DNA of 64,000 bases from Pseudomonas sp. MF4836 (GCF_002018875.1 NZ_MVOL01000003.1:62001-126000), one strand, 5' to 3'; positions 16,766 to 29,856 are shown, counted from the stretch's first letter. Program-made: numbers and translations. The notes: a model not told the origin generated them from the letters alone.

Positions 16766-17122
16766 TACTCCGCTGTCGGTACTACATGCGTAGCCGTGTC
16801 TATTAAGTTAACCCTCAGCGACCCGACGGGCAGGGTGCTTTGGGCGAGTTGTGTAAGTTTTAGCCGCTTCGTCCACAACGTACTGCACGGCGATTCTGTT
16901 CTATATGACAATCACTTTGGGTTTACAGACATCCCCTGATGATTGCTGGACCCGAAGGTACCAGGAGGGAAGGGCTAAGGCTGCTTACGCAGCGAGAGCG
17001 TATTCCCCGTAGGTTTCGTCATTGGCAACTATAGGAAGTTGCAACAGTGGATTTACGAGTTCTGTTACCAACTCGGCATGCACCTAAAGTTTCGCAACCG
17101 GCGTCGAATCCTAAACGGCCCC
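16729..17122 (-). ncRNA. ssrA: Transfer-messenger RNA (tmRNA)
   Basis: 394 nt on the minus strand. The 5' end GGGGCCGTTTAGGATTCGAC and the 3' end GGCTCCACCA form the alanyl tRNA-like acceptor, and the T arm GGGGGTTCAAATCCCCC is intact. The tag frame at 17026-16985 encodes ANDETYGEYALAA followed by TAA, the known Pseudomonas tag. The molecule rescues stalled ribosomes with SmpB, whose gene lies about 9 kb away. The genomic island is inserted exactly at the 3' end, which has been kept functional. Confidence 0.97.
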
Positions 17123-17210
17123 GAACCTGCTGTACGTAACCAGCAGGTCGACACAGTGTACGCCAACCGGGCTCAGAAGGCCAACCCGAAGGTTGACCTT
17201 GAGCGGTTGC

Positions 17211-17498
17211 TTACTGATCGCCCTTGGTGTTGTTCTGCAATTTCTGGATCGCCTGGGTGGTCAGCGAGATGCAATTCTTGGTGCCTTCCTCGGTGCCTTT
17301 GGCTTTCTCGGCGGTTGCCTGTTGAACCGACGCGTCGATGTCGTTGCTCAGTTGCTCGCTCATGGCTTCAGTGCTGACTTTGGCGTCGCGGATTTTTTGC
17401 AGGTTGATCTGACACAGGTCTTCCTGCGCGGCCGCGAACACCGGGGAGGCCAACATTGCCGCAGTAATGAACAGTCCAGCCAATGCAGAACGCTTCAT
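17211..17498 (-). CDS. Small exported hypothetical protein
   Basis: 95 residues from the ATG at 17498, which has the ideal AAGGAGATACCTT before it. Residues 1-22 are a signal peptide (MKRS, hydrophobic core, cleavage after SPVFA or AAA). The mature protein is short, helical and has two cysteines (in DLCQINL and TKNCISL) that may form a disulfide. No known domain. It lies between ssrA and the lactate operon as a single gene. Confidence 0.75.
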   Translation of the reverse strand: MKRSALAGLFITAAMLASPVFAAAQEDLCQINLQKIRDAKVSTEAMSEQLSNDIDASVQQATAEKAKGTEEGTKNCISLTTQAIQKLQNNTKGDQ

Positions 17499-17673
17499 AA
17501 GGTATCTCCTTGAACGATTAGTCTCGGTGCTGCCGATCAATCAGGACAACCTGCCGAGGTCGGTTATAAGCCTCATTCACTGGGGCCTAAGCAGATGACT
17601 ATAGCCGCGCGCAGGAATTCGGTTTTTTTTACTCCGGTTATGAAAAAACCACCTGGCTAGTGCCGGGGGCACT

Positions 17674-17699
17674 AAAAAGGGGCAAAGATGCCCCTTTTC
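17674..17699 (-). terminator. Intrinsic terminator of the lactate operon
   Basis: AAAAGGGGC (17675-17683) pairs with GCCCCTTTT (17690-17698) around a six-base loop. On the minus strand it ends in TTTTTA. It lies 16 bases past the dld stop. Confidence 0.85.
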
Positions 17700-17714
17700 A
17701 GTCAGGTTGATGCC

Positions 17715-20521
<2,807 letters not shown>

Positions 20522-20525
<4 letters not shown>

Positions 20526-21193
20526 TGGTCCTCCAGGATCAGTACCACCAGGTCTTTCGGGCCGTGGGCGCCGTAAGCCAGGACTTGCTCGATGTCGGCA
20601 GTCTTCGACGGGCCGGATACCAGCAGGGCATTGGTCGGCATGCCGGCAGCCCAGTTCATCTGCTGCTGGACCTGATAAAAGTTGTCGCGAATTTCACTGG
20701 CCTTGAGCAGGGCAAAATGCACCGGCGGCACCAGGCTCATCAGGCGCGGCTCTTCCCGGGTCGGCCACAGGATCAGGCTGCCGGTGGCGGCAATTGCGCC
20801 GAGGGTGGTGGTGAGGCTGGCCGGGGTGTCATTGAACAACTCGGCTTTCCACTCTTCCACCGGCCGGTCGTAGGCCTTGAGTGTCGGCAGATCCGAGTGT
20901 TCGGCCCAGTACGCGGTGACACGCTGGCCGTGGGCCGTGGTGGGGGCGATCAGCAGGCTGGGCAATTGCCGGTCCTTGAGCAGCTGGGCCAGCAGCTCGG
21001 GCCAATCGGCGCCGGTGCTGAGGTGGATTTCGGTGTGTACCGCTTCCATCAGTTTGCGCAGTTGCGGGATGCGTTGTTCCGGGCTGTAGGTGTAGGGCTC
21101 GGTCACCAGCGCTTCGTCGAAGTTGTCCGCCACCGTGGTGGTGCCGGTCAGGCTGTGGCGCAGCTTGGCGAGGATGTTCTGTTTGGCGCTCAT
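20522..21193 (-). CDS. lutC: Lactate utilisation protein C (LUD domain)
   Basis: 223 residues forming one LUD domain (YkgG/LutC type), with the typical GAIAATGSLILWPT and PPVHFALL segments. In Bacillus and Shewanella LutC works with LutA and LutB to oxidise L-lactate to pyruvate. The start ATG overlaps the lutB stop by four bases and its own stop overlaps dld by four, so translation is coupled. Cytoplasmic, no signal or membrane segment. Confidence 0.92.
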
Positions 21194-22647
21194 CGACGGT
21201 CCTCCTGTTTGGCCAGGTGCTCGCGGGCCAGGTCATGCAGGGAGCGAGCGGCAGGTTTCGGCGCGCTGTGGTTTTGCGTCCAGGGCCCGACATTGCCTGG
21301 CGTCAGCCCACGCAGGCGAGTGGCGGCCAGGAGAAACAGCCGATAGAGCGTGGGCGAGCTGTTGAGCCGGGCCCAGGCGTTCCAGATGAAGCGTTCCTTG
21401 CGCGAGTACTTGCTGCCTTGGCCGCGCATCACTTGATGAGGGCTGTCCGGGGCCTTGACGTTTTCTTCGCGCAGGCGCCGCAGCAGCGCCGGGATCGGGA
21501 TCTTCACCGGGCACACTTCACCGCAGGCGCCGCACAGCGACGAAGCGCTGGGGTGATCCGGAACCTTGGCCAGGCCGACCATGTGCGGGGTGATGATTTT
21601 GCCGATCGGACCGGGGTAGACCTCGCCGTAGGCGTGGCCGCCGATGCGGGTGTAGACCGGGCAGTGGTTCATGCAGGCGCCGCAGCGGATGCAGTTCAGG
21701 GTCTGGCGCAGCTCGCTGTCGGCAAAGGCCTGGCTGCGACCGTTGTCCAGCAGCACCAGGTGCACTTCCTGCGGGCCGTCGAGCTCATGCGCCTGGCGTG
21801 GCCCGGAGATCATATTGACGTAGGTGGTGATGGGCTGGCCGAGGGCCGAGCGGGTCAGCAGCGACAGCAGCGGCACTACGTCGCGCAGGTTCTCGACGAC
21901 TTTCTCGATGCCGGTGACGGCAATGTGCACCGGCGGCACGGTGGTGGACATGCGCCCGTTGCCTTCGTTTTCCACCAGCAGCAGGGTGCCGGTCTCGGCC
22001 ACTGCGAAGTTGACGCCGGAGACGCCGATGTCCGCTTCGAAAAACTTCTGCCGCAAGACCTTGCGACCGATCTGAATGAGTTGGTCAACGTCCTTGGTGT
22101 ACTCCACGCCAAGTTTGTCGTGGAACAAGGACGCGACCTGACCGGCGTTCTTGTGGATCGCCGGCATAATGATGTGTGAAGGCTTCTCGTGGTCGAGCTG
22201 GACGATAAATTCGCCCATGTCCGACTCAAGGCATTCAATGCCTTGTTCAGCGAGGACATGGTTCATTTCCATCTCTTCGCTGACCATCGATTTGCCCTTG
22301 ATCACTTGCCGAGCCTCGTGAGCGCGGATGATCGAGAGGACGATGCCATTGGCCTCGTCCACCGTTTCCGCCCAGTGCACTGTCACACCGTTGCGGGTCA
22401 GGTTCTGTTCAAGTTGCTCGAGCAGGTCGGGCAGCTTGGATAACGCACGGGCGCGGACAGCATTGCCCAGCGCTCGCAGATGTTCCCGCTCGTGGGCATC
22501 GCTGAACGACGCCGCACGCTTGGTCATCAATGAATCCATCGCACTGCGAAAGTTATTGCGCAGTTGCGTATCACCCAGGGCCTGGTGGGCCCGGGTGCGA
22601 AAATCTTCCGACACGGCAACGGTCGGTATCAGCTGCGGCGTGCTCAT
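21190..22647 (-). CDS. lutB: Lactate utilisation iron-sulfur protein B
   Basis: 485 residues from the ATG at 22647, which has GGAGGTGGCCA upstream and overlaps the lutA stop by four bases. An N-terminal LUD domain is followed by two 4Fe-4S motifs, CIRCGACMNHCP and CGACGEVCPVKIP, and a C-terminal DUF3390-like tail. The protein is the electron-transfer subunit of the LutABC L-lactate dehydrogenase. The segment ETGTLLLVENEGNGR fits LutB/YkgF. All cluster cysteines are present, so it should be active. Confidence 0.93.
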   Translation of the reverse strand: MSTPQLIPTVAVSEDFRTRAHQALGDTQLRNNFRSAMDSLMTKRAASFSDAHEREHLRALGNAVRARALSKLPDLLEQLEQNLTRNGVTVHWAETVDEANGIVLSIIRAHEARQVIKGKSMVSEEMEMNHVLAEQGIECLESDMGEFIVQLDHEKPSHIIMPAIHKNAGQVASLFHDKLGVEYTKDVDQLIQIGRKVLRQKFFEADIGVSGVNFAVAETGTLLLVENEGNGRMSTTVPPVHIAVTGIEKVVENLRDVVPLLSLLTRSALGQPITTYVNMISGPRQAHELDGPQEVHLVLLDNGRSQAFADSELRQTLNCIRCGACMNHCPVYTRIGGHAYGEVYPGPIGKIITPHMVGLAKVPDHPSASSLCGACGEVCPVKIPIPALLRRLREENVKAPDSPHQVMRGQGSKYSRKERFIWNAWARLNSSPTLYRLFLLAATRLRGLTPGNVGPWTQNHSAPKPAARSLHDLAREHLAKQEDRR

Positions 22648-23468
22648 TGGCCACCTCCGGTACGCTGCCAGAGGAAGCTTGCCAGGTGTTGCCCACGCAG
22701 CGCGGCCTGTTGTTTCTCCAGCGAGCCGTTGATGTTCATCAGGCAACCGCAGTCGGCGCTGAGCACCTTGTGCGCGCCGGACTCTTTCAGCGAGCGGGTC
22801 TTGTCCGCCACCATCGCGCCGGAGATGTCTGGCATTCGGACGCTGAAAGTCCCGCCGAAGCCACAGCATTCGCTTTCATGGCTGTGTTCGACCCGTTCCA
22901 CATTGTCCAACTGCGACAGCAATTGGCGGCCATGCAGGTGGGTGTTCATTTCCCGACGTGCCGAACACGAGGTGTGCAGCGCGACCTTGATCGGCTCGCC
23001 GCTGTCCTTGAGTTGCACCTTGCACACAAACAGCAGGAACTCCGCCAGCTCGTAGGTCCGCGCCGCGAGGGCCTGAACCTGTATCAGCATCTGCGGCTCA
23101 TCCTTGAACAAGTCGGCGTAATGCTCGCGCAACATCCCGGCGCAGGAGCCGGACGGAACCACCACCGGATAGTCCCCGGCAAACAGCGCCAGTTGCGAGC
23201 GCGCCACGGCCCGTGCCTGCTCGGTATAGCCCGAGGTGTAGGCCGGTTGTCCGCAGCAGCTTTGTCCTTGCGGGTACTCGACGCGAATGCCTTCGCGCTC
23301 CAGCAGATGAATCGCGTCCATCCCGGCTTCGGGATAGAACAGGTCGACCACGCAGGTTCCGAACAGATAGACCTGCTGCGGTTTTTCGCTGGGGTACTGG
23401 CGTGGTTCGGCCAGCGGCGGTGCGACGCGGGTCGCATTGGGCACGGCGTTGTAAAAAAGCTCGCTCAT
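22644..23468 (-). CDS. lutA: Lactate utilisation protein A (CCG-domain Fe-S protein)
   Basis: 274 residues from the ATG at 23468 with GGAG upstream; an upstream in-frame start would add 21 residues without a binding site. Two CCG domains (CCGQPAYTSG near 77 and CCGFGGTFSVR near 206) match the LutA/YkgE family, which binds a noncubane Fe-S centre in this family of oxidoreductases. It is the first of the three lut genes and lies 148 bases after lldP on the same strand. Confidence 0.92.
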   Translation of the reverse strand: MSELFYNAVPNATRVAPPLAEPRQYPSEKPQQVYLFGTCVVDLFYPEAGMDAIHLLEREGIRVEYPQGQSCCGQPAYTSGYTEQARAVARSQLALFAGDYPVVVPSGSCAGMLREHYADLFKDEPQMLIQVQALAARTYELAEFLLFVCKVQLKDSGEPIKVALHTSCSARREMNTHLHGRQLLSQLDNVERVEHSHESECCGFGGTFSVRMPDISGAMVADKTRSLKESGAHKVLSADCGCLMNINGSLEKQQAALRGQHLASFLWQRTGGGQ

Positions 23469-23616
23469 CAGGCGTGTCTCCGGGTGGTCCCGGTTATCCG
23501 TCCGCTGAGGCTGCTGATAGTAGAGAGGCAAACTTTCAGCAGCCTTGCAGACCCGGTTGTGAATTGCTTGCGCCGGGGGCTGGCCCGGCGCAGGTTCTTG
23601 CGTCTACGTGTCGCGC

Positions 23617-25311
23617 TTAGTGCACCAGCATGCCGGTAAACCAGTAAGCCTGGGCCAGGGTGATGAGACCGACAATAGTGGCAAAAAACAGACTGTGCTT
23701 GAGGGTAAAGCGGAACAGGTCGGATTCCTTGCCCACCAGGCCGGTCGCGGCGCAGGCCACGGCGATCGATTGCGGGGAGATCATCTTGCCGGTGACGCCG
23801 CCACTGGTGTTAGCCGCCACCAGCAGGGTGTCATTGACCCCGATCTGGTGCGCGGTGGTGGCTTGCAGCGAGCTGAACAGGGCGTTGGACGAGGTGTCCG
23901 AGCCAGTCAGGAACACACCGAGCCAGCCGAGGAACGGCGAGAAGAACGGGAAGGCCGCGCCGGTGCCGGCCAGGACCAGGGCCATGGTCGAGGACATGCC
24001 GGAATAGTTGGTGACAAAGGCGAAGGCCAGCACCATGCCGATCGACAGAATCGGCCAGCGCAGCTCGTAGAAGGTCTCTTTCAAAGTGGTAAGACCAGTT
24101 TTGAAATCGATCTTCAGCACCAGCATCGAGATCAGCGCCGAGAAGAAAATCGCAGTGCCGGTCGCGGAAATCGGGTCGAGCTTGAACACCGCCGGAATCG
24201 CGGTCGGGTTGGTGACGATCGGTGCGACCTTGATCACCATCTGATCCAGGTGCGGAATCGCGAAGTTGAACACCCAGCTGTACATCGAGCCGCCCGCGGC
24301 GAACATGGCCTTGAAGGGCTTGAGGGTCCAGATGGTCACCAGCACGGTCAGGATCAGGAACGGCGACCAGGCCTTGAAGATTTCACCCAGGCTGTAAGGC
24401 GAGGCCACGGTGCTGCGCGGCAGGCCGAAGCCGCCGGCGCTGGCAGTGATTGCGGTGCCTGAGGTCGCGCCGGCGATTTGTGCGCCCGCGCTGCGTTTTG
24501 GCTGCCAGACCTTGAGGAACAGGGTCAGGGAAATCAGGCTGGCCAGGGCCGAGGTGATGTCCGGCAGTTCCGGGCCGATGAAGTTCGAAGTGAAGTACTG
24601 GGTGATGGCAAAGCTCAGGCCGGCGACCAGCGCGGCAGGCCAGGTTTCTTTGACCCCGCGCATGCCGTCCATCATGAACACCAGCCAGAACGGCACGAAC
24701 AGCGACAGCAGCGGCAGCTGGCGACCGGTCATGGCGCCGATCTTGAACGCGTCGATACCCGTGACCTGGCCAGCGACGATGATCGGAATTCCCAAGGCAC
24801 CGAAGGCCACGGGCGCGGTGTTGGCAATCAGGCATAGGCCGGCGGCGTACAGCGGGTTGAAGCCCAGGCCTACCAACAGCGCGGCGGTGATCGCCACCGG
24901 CGCGCCGAAGCCGGCTGCACCTTCGAGGAAGGCACCGAAGCAGAAACCGATCAGCAACACTTGCAGGCGCTGGTCGTCGGTGATTGACAGCACCGAGCTG
25001 CGGATGACTTCGAACTGGCCGCTTTTTACGGTCAGTTTGTAGAGGAAGACAGCGGCGACAATGATCCAGGCGATAGGCCACAGACCGTAGGCAAATCCAT
25101 AGCCAGCGGCAGCGAGGGCCATGTCGACAGGCATCTGGAAGGCAAAGATCGCCACCAGAATCGACAAGGCCAGGGTAATGCTCCCGGCGACGTGTCCTTT
25201 GAGGCGGAACACGGCCAAAGCCAGAAAGAAGAACACGATCGGGATAACGGCGGCGAGGGCGGACAGGCCGAGGCTGCCAAGCGGACTGTAGAGCTGTTGC
25301 CAGGTTTGCAT
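23617..25311 (-). CDS. lldP: L-lactate permease
   Basis: 564 residues with about twelve to fourteen hydrophobic segments. Recognised LldP/GlcA features include [19 protein letters not shown] and [13 protein letters not shown]. It imports lactate (and often glycolate) with protons across the inner membrane. It leads the lut-dld operon and diverges from lldR, with the LldR palindrome in between. The ATG has only a weak GGGG upstream. Confidence 0.95.
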   Translation of the reverse strand: MQTWQQLYSPLGSLGLSALAAVIPIVFFFLALAVFRLKGHVAGSITLALSILVAIFAFQMPVDMALAAAGYGFAYGLWPIAWIIVAAVFLYKLTVKSGQFEVIRSSVLSITDDQRLQVLLIGFCFGAFLEGAAGFGAPVAITAALLVGLGFNPLYAAGLCLIANTAPVAFGALGIPIIVAGQVTGIDAFKIGAMTGRQLPLLSLFVPFWLVFMMDGMRGVKETWPAALVAGLSFAITQYFTSNFIGPELPDITSALASLISLTLFLKVWQPKRSAGAQIAGATSGTAITASAGGFGLPRSTVASPYSLGEIFKAWSPFLILTVLVTIWTLKPFKAMFAAGGSMYSWVFNFAIPHLDQMVIKVAPIVTNPTAIPAVFKLDPISATGTAIFFSALISMLVLKIDFKTGLTTLKETFYELRWPILSIGMVLAFAFVTNYSGMSSTMALVLAGTGAAFPFFSPFLGWLGVFLTGSDTSSNALFSSLQATTAHQIGVNDTLLVAANTSGGVTGKMISPQSIAVACAATGLVGKESDLFRFTLKHSLFFATIVGLITLAQAYWFTGMLVH

Positions 25312-25360
25312 ATGGGGTGGCCCCTAATTGTTGTTGGTCAGGCACTTCAATGTGATGCGG

Positions 25361-25381
25361 TAAATTGGTAAGACCAATTTA
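25361..25381. promoter_or_regulatory. LldR operator between lldP and lldR
   Basis: TAAATTGGT-AAG-ACCAATTTA is a perfect palindrome with a three-base centre, matching the FadR-family TTGGTnnnACCAA site used by LldR and PdhR. It lies 50 bases upstream of lldP and would repress the operon in the absence of lactate (known for the family; here inferred). Confidence 0.9.
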
Positions 25382-25571
25382 CAATCACTGTTGGCTAGGG
25401 TAAAAGCCTTGTGTGGGATGTGTCAATTTGCCGCCCTAAAACTTTTGTCGAATGCGCTATGTGGCGAGCATCTGATCGGTTCAATCGAGCAGCGTCTGGT
25501 AGGTGTCGGCCCGGCCTCAATAGGCCAGAATAGAGAGCCCGGCACATGGTCGGGATGGTGGAGAGTGGGTT

Positions 25572-26339
25572 ATGGGGTTTGATCAGATACGTCAGCGCCG
25601 TTTGTCTGACGATATTGTCGAGCGGCTCGAGGGCATGATCCTTGAGGGCACTTTGACGTCAGGTGAACGCTTGCCGGCCGAGCGGGCCTTGGCCGAACAA
25701 TTTGGCGTGTCACGTCCTTCATTGCGCGAGGCGATCCAGAAACTGACAGCCAAGGGTTTGCTGATCAGTCGCCAGGGGGGCGGTAACTATGTGGTCGATT
25801 CCCTCGGCTCGACCTTTAGCGATCCGCTACTACACCTGCTGGAAAGCAACCCTGAAGCCCAGCGCGACCTGCTGGAGTTTCGCCACACCCTGGAAGCCTC
25901 TTGCGCTTATTACGCGGCCTTGCGCGCCACCGAGGTGGACCGCGAGCGGCTGACGGCAGCGTTTGAGGAACTGCAGGACTGTTACAGCCGCCCAGGCGAT
26001 ATCAGCCGGATCGAAGAGGGCGCCGCCGATGCCAGGTTTCACCTGGCCATTGCCGAAGCCAGCCATAACGCGGTGTTGCTGCACACCATTCGCGGGCTGT
26101 TCGACCTGCTCAAGCGCAACGTCGTGACCAACATCGGCGGCATGTACAAGCAGCGTACGGAAACCCGCGACATGCTTATCAGTCAGCACCGTGATTTGTA
26201 TCTGGCGATTATCGAAGGGCGCGCGGAACAGGCGCGGGAAGTCTCCAGTCGCCACATTCTGTATGTGCAGGAAGTGCTGGAGGAAGTGCGTCAGGAAGTG
26301 CAGCGCATGGCACGCGCCGAGCGGCGCAAGGGGATGTAG
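25572..26339 (+). CDS. lldR: FadR-type GntR regulator of lactate use
   Basis: 255 residues. An N-terminal winged HTH (PAERALAEQFGVSRPSLREA at about 36-55) is followed by an FCD ligand-binding domain with the metal-binding histidines expected near 150 and 220. The ATG follows GGAGAGTGGGTT. It diverges from the lactate operon across 260 bases that carry a perfect TTGGT-ACCAA palindrome. PdhR and LldR have related sites; the lactate neighbours favour LldR. Confidence 0.93.
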   Translation: MGFDQIRQRRLSDDIVERLEGMILEGTLTSGERLPAERALAEQFGVSRPSLREAIQKLTAKGLLISRQGGGNYVVDSLGSTFSDPLLHLLESNPEAQRDLLEFRHTLEASCAYYAALRATEVDRERLTAAFEELQDCYSRPGDISRIEEGAADARFHLAIAEASHNAVLLHTIRGLFDLLKRNVVTNIGGMYKQRTETRDMLISQHRDLYLAIIEGRAEQAREVSSRHILYVQEVLEEVRQEVQRMARAERRKGM

Positions 26340-26413
26340 GCGGGGTAAACGCCGGCAGCCAGCTCCTGGATCAGGAGCCGGCATGCCGGTGGCAAGGGGG
26401 GCAGGTCGAGGTC

Positions 26414-26896
26414 TTACTCTTCCTTGCCCTTGTTGCGCACGGCGCGATGCAGCTCACGATTGGAGTCGCGTTCGCGCTCGGTGTCACGCTTGTCGTATTC
26501 CTTCTTGCCCTTGCCCAGAGCGATTTCGCATTTGATCAAATGCTTGCTCCAGTACAGCGACAGGCAGACACACGCGTAACCCTTCTGCTGCACCGCGGCA
26601 AACAGCTTGGCCAGCTCGCGCTGGTTGAGCAGCAGCTTGCGCGTGCGTACCGGGTCGGCAATGACGTGGGTGCTGGCGGTGGTCAGTGGCGTGATATGGC
26701 TACCCAGCAGCCAGGCCTCGCCATCTTTGAGCAGCACGTAACTGTCGACCAGTTGCGCTTTGCCCGCCCGCAGACTTTTTACTTCCCAGCCGGCCAGGAC
26801 CAGACCAGCCTCGAACCGATGTTCGATGAAGTAATCGTGTCGCGCCTTTTTGTTTTGCGCGATGGTCCCTGTTGGGTGTTTCTTCTGATTAGCCAT
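26414..26896 (-). CDS. smpB: SsrA-binding protein
   Basis: 160 residues, the normal length. Family hallmarks are visible: [25 protein letters not shown], and the basic C-terminal tail [10 protein letters not shown]...  ending KGKEE, which enters the mRNA channel of a stalled ribosome. It works with the tmRNA encoded at 16729-17122. It diverges from the sodium-dependent transporter gene. Single gene, no oddities. Confidence 0.97.
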   Translation of the reverse strand: MANQKKHPTGTIAQNKKARHDYFIEHRFEAGLVLAGWEVKSLRAGKAQLVDSYVLLKDGEAWLLGSHITPLTTASTHVIADPVRTRKLLLNQRELAKLFAAVQQKGYACVCLSLYWSKHLIKCEIALGKGKKEYDKRDTERERDSNRELHRAVRNKGKEE

Positions 26897-27014
26897 AGGG
26901 GCGGCATTATAGGGAGTTGCAAGGCTGTCGGCTACGGTGAAGCTGCGTGCTTGAGCCCTATGAGTGAATCCCGGACAATGCGCCCTCTTTTTTTATCGGT
27001 TGGGCGCGTTAACG

Positions 27015-28418
27015 ATGTCGTCAGACAAGGTTTCTGTCCACGGCGGCTGGGCTAGCCGTTGGGTCTTCATACTCGCCGCGACGGGTTCTGCCGTGGGCTT
27101 GGGCAGTATCTGGAAGTTTCCCTACATGGTCGGCGTCTACGGTGGCGGTGCCTTTGTCCTGATGTTTCTGCTGTGCATTGCCCTGATCGGCATCCCGGTG
27201 ATGCTGGCAGAAACCCTGATCGGCCGGCGCGCCCGACAAAGCCCGGCCAATGCCCTTAAAGTGCTGGCGACCGAAGCCGGGCACTCCGCCAAATGGTCCT
27301 GGGGTGCCTTTGCCGGGATGATCACGGCGCTGCTGATTCTTTCTTTTTATAGCGTGGTCGGTGGTTGGTCGCTGGACTACATCATTGATATGGGGCGCGG
27401 CGATTTCCAGGGCGTGACGGCTGACCAAGTCGGTGCCTACTTCGCCTCGGTCACGGCCGACCCCTGGCGTCTGACGCTGTGGCACAGCTTGTTTATGCTG
27501 CTGTCGGCCCTGGTGATCGCCAAGGGTGTGGTCGCGGGGCTGGAGCGCAGCCTGCGAATCATGATGCCGCTGCTGTTCGTGATGCTCCTGGTGCTGCTGG
27601 GCTACAGCATGACCACCGGGCATTTCATGCAGGGTGTGCACTTCATGTTCGACTTCAACCCGGAAAAGGTACTCGACGGATTGCTGCCGGCCATGGGGCA
27701 CGCGTTCTTTTCCCTGAGCGTGGGTGTCGGTTCGATCATGATCTATGGCGCCTACATGCCGAAGAATGCATCGCTGTCCGGTACTGTAGTGGGCGTCGCG
27801 CTGCTCGATACTTTTGTGTCGCTGGTGGCTGGGCTGGCGCTGTTTCCGATTGTGTTTGCCGCCGGGCTCAACCCCAGCGAGGGGCCGGGGCTGATGTTCG
27901 TCAGCCTGCCATTTGCCTTCGGTAATGTGGCGTTCGGCCAGTTGATGGGCGTAGTGTTTTTTGTCCTGGTGGCCATTGCTGCCTGGAGTTCGGCGATTTC
28001 CTTGCTTGAACCCATGGTGGCTTATCTGGTTGAGAGGACTAAAATCCGCCGCGCCTGGGTAACATTCTGGCTGGCCTTTAGCTGTTGGTTCGTGGGATTG
28101 GGGACGGTTTTCTCCTTTAACATCTGGCAGCAGGCCAAATTTTTCGTGAACGAAGGCGGGGTTTTTCATCTCTACCAGTGGGGGGCGGCCAGCGGCCTGG
28201 ACCTCTTTGGAGTGATCGACTTCTTCACCTCGCGGATCATGCTGCCTCTGGGTGGTTTGTGTTTCGTGGTGTTTGCTGGCTGGGTGATGGGGCGCGATGC
28301 GGTTCGTGATGAACTGTCGATGCGCAGCCCTGTGTTGTTCGCCTTGACCTTGTTTTTGATGCGCTATGTAGCGCCCATCGGCATTCTTGTAGTGTTTGCC
28401 GCCCAGCTGTGGAAATGA
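27015..28418 (+). CDS. Sodium-dependent transporter, NSS/SNF family
   Basis: 467 residues from the ATG at 27015. Twelve or so hydrophobic segments are present. The opening WVFILAATGSAVGLGSIWKFPY is the first transmembrane helix of the neurotransmitter:sodium symporter family with its unwound Na+ site. The substrate, likely an amino acid, cannot be told. Upstream lies smpB, divergent; downstream is ratA, seven bases past the stop. Confidence 0.9.
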   Translation: MSSDKVSVHGGWASRWVFILAATGSAVGLGSIWKFPYMVGVYGGGAFVLMFLLCIALIGIPVMLAETLIGRRARQSPANALKVLATEAGHSAKWSWGAFAGMITALLILSFYSVVGGWSLDYIIDMGRGDFQGVTADQVGAYFASVTADPWRLTLWHSLFMLLSALVIAKGVVAGLERSLRIMMPLLFVMLLVLLGYSMTTGHFMQGVHFMFDFNPEKVLDGLLPAMGHAFFSLSVGVGSIMIYGAYMPKNASLSGTVVGVALLDTFVSLVAGLALFPIVFAAGLNPSEGPGLMFVSLPFAFGNVAFGQLMGVVFFVLVAIAAWSSAISLLEPMVAYLVERTKIRRAWVTFWLAFSCWFVGLGTVFSFNIWQQAKFFVNEGGVFHLYQWGAASGLDLFGVIDFFTSRIMLPLGGLCFVVFAGWVMGRDAVRDELSMRSPVLFALTLFLMRYVAPIGILVVFAAQLWK

Positions 28419-28425
28419 CGCTGAC

Positions 28426-28860
28426 ATGACGACCCATATTCAACGCTCGGCCCTTTTGCCTTATCCGGCGCAGTTTCTCTATGAGCTGGTCAATGACGTG
28501 GCGCGTTATCCGGAATTCCTGCCCTGGTGCTCATCTGCCGAAGTGCTGGAAAGCAGTGATGAGCATATGCGCGCCAGCCTGGCGGTGGCCAAGGGCGGGC
28601 TCAGCCAGCATTTTGTAACGCGCAATATCCTGGTCCCGGGGCAGTCGATCGAGATGAACCTGGAGGAGGGGCCGTTCAATCAGTTGCACGGGGTCTGGGT
28701 TTTCAAACCGTTGGGCGAGAAGGCCTGCAAGATCAGTCTGGACCTGTCGTTCGACTATGCCGGGCCGCTGGTACGGGCCACCCTGGGCCCCTTGTTCAAC
28801 CAGGCGGCGAATACCCTGGTTGATGCGTTCTGTCAGCGTGCAAAACAGTTGCATGCTTGA
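28426..28860 (+). CDS. ratA: RatA-family START-like (Coq10) protein
   Basis: 144 residues from the ATG at 28426. The polyketide-cyclase/START fold is shown by the segments ALLPYPAQFLYELVNDVARY, FLPWCSSAEVLE and LVDAFCQRAKQLH. In E. coli RatA was reported to block 70S ribosome association, and relatives bind ubiquinone as Coq10 does. The toxin label is therefore weak. The next gene, rnfH, starts inside the last codons, as in most Pseudomonas. Confidence 0.93.
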   Translation: MTTHIQRSALLPYPAQFLYELVNDVARYPEFLPWCSSAEVLESSDEHMRASLAVAKGGLSQHFVTRNILVPGQSIEMNLEEGPFNQLHGVWVFKPLGEKACKISLDLSFDYAGPLVRATLGPLFNQAANTLVDAFCQRAKQLHA

Positions 28861-29164
28861 GTCAATCATCGAGATCGAGGTGGTGTATGCCGCCGTCGAC
28901 CGCCAAGTGTTACTCAAGGTGTCGCTGCCAGCCGGCTCGACCCTTCGTGCGGGGCTGATGGCTTCCGGCATTGCTGCGCAGTTTCCCGAGCTGGATGTGC
29001 AGTCTTGCCCCGTGGGGATTTTTGGCAAAGTGATTGCCGATCCTGATCGTCACGTGCTGCAGGCGGGTGAGCGGATTGAAATTTATCGTCCGTTGCTGGC
29101 GGATCCAAAGGAGGTCAGGCGCCTGCGCGCGGCCAAGGCAGCACAGGCCCGCCTGCAGGATTAG
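28853..29164 (+). CDS. rnfH: RnfH-family ubiquitin-like protein (RatB)
   Basis: 103 residues from the ATG at 28853, overlapping ratA by eight bases. The beta-grasp pattern IEIEVVYA...LRAG...ISGIFGKV...R.EIYRPL-type is plain, closing with YRPLLADPKEVRRLR, the family signature. The function is unknown; it is often paired with ratA. A TTG four bases later is an alternative start. Confidence 0.9.
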   Translation: MLESIIEIEVVYAAVDRQVLLKVSLPAGSTLRAGLMASGIAAQFPELDVQSCPVGIFGKVIADPDRHVLQAGERIEIYRPLLADPKEVRRLRAAKAAQARLQD

Positions 29165-29190
29165 CGCTCCAGGCCAGAAAACACGCAATA

Positions 29191-29220
29191 AAAAGCCCGG
29201 ACATGCCGGGCTTTTTTATT
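29191..29220. terminator. Bidirectional terminator between rnfH and bamE
   Basis: AAAAGCCCGG (29191-29200) pairs with CCGGGCTTTT (29206-29215) around ACATG. The T run continues to 29217 on the plus strand and the A run serves the minus strand. Confidence 0.9.
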
Positions 29221-29230
29221 TCGACACAAC

Positions 29231-29758
29231 TTATTGTGGCGAAGTATCCAGTGGCTCCGGTGTCGGAACCGGGACGGCTTTTACCCCATCCACGTCTTTC
29301 TGGATCTGATCCAGCAGAGAGCCAGGCTTGACTGGTTTCTCTGGTTTTGGCTTCTCGGTGTTCTCGGCCGGCGCGGTCACGGTGGTGCCGCTGTCCTTGC
29401 CCAGCAGGGCTTCGTCGCGGCTTACGCCAGGCATGAAGTCGCCCGAAAGGCTGACGAGTTGGTCATTGTCATTGAAGATAACGCTGACGCGTTCCTGTTG
29501 GCGCTCACCGCCCCCTGGTTGCAGGCTATACAAATAATCCCAGCGATCGGCATGGAACGTGTCGGTCAGCAGAGGGTTGCCCATAATAAACCGTACTTGC
29601 CGGCGGGTCATTCCCGGGCGTAACTGGTCTATCATGTCCTGCGTGACGACATTGCCCTGCTGGATGTCGATTTTGTAAACCCCGGGGAATGAACAACCGG
29701 CGAGTGCGAGCAGTCCCACGAAGGTGAAACTGGTTAGCAAGAGCTTGGTGTTTTGCAT
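29231..29758 (-). CDS. bamE: Outer membrane assembly lipoprotein BamE (SmpA/OmlA)
   Basis: 175 residues. A lipoprotein signal with LAGC places the lipidated Cys at 22. The SmpA/OmlA fold follows: [25 protein letters not shown] and a C-terminal Pro/Lys/Glu-rich tail (about 130-175) longer than in E. coli BamE. It is part of the BAM complex that inserts outer membrane proteins. It diverges from fur, a classic Pseudomonas pair with overlapping promoters. Confidence 0.95.
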   Translation of the reverse strand: MQNTKLLLTSFTFVGLLALAGCSFPGVYKIDIQQGNVVTQDMIDQLRPGMTRRQVRFIMGNPLLTDTFHADRWDYLYSLQPGGGERQQERVSVIFNDNDQLVSLSGDFMPGVSRDEALLGKDSGTTVTAPAENTEKPKPEKPVKPGSLLDQIQKDVDGVKAVPVPTPEPLDTSPQ

Positions 29759-29856
29759 CGGTGGGCGACTTCCACTATCTTGGCTGGGACAACGTAAACC
29801 CCGATCATACCCGCATTAAGAGAAGCTGCGAAGCAGCATCCGCGAGAAAGCTGACC

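Noticed and set aside
16684..16911. 75-codon minus-strand frame
   Set aside because: It covers the 3' half of tmRNA, which explains the sequence.
28426..29164. ratA-rnfH as a true toxin-antitoxin module
   Set aside because: The toxin label comes from overexpression work on E. coli RatA; the pair is a conserved core locus, so I treat it as housekeeping.
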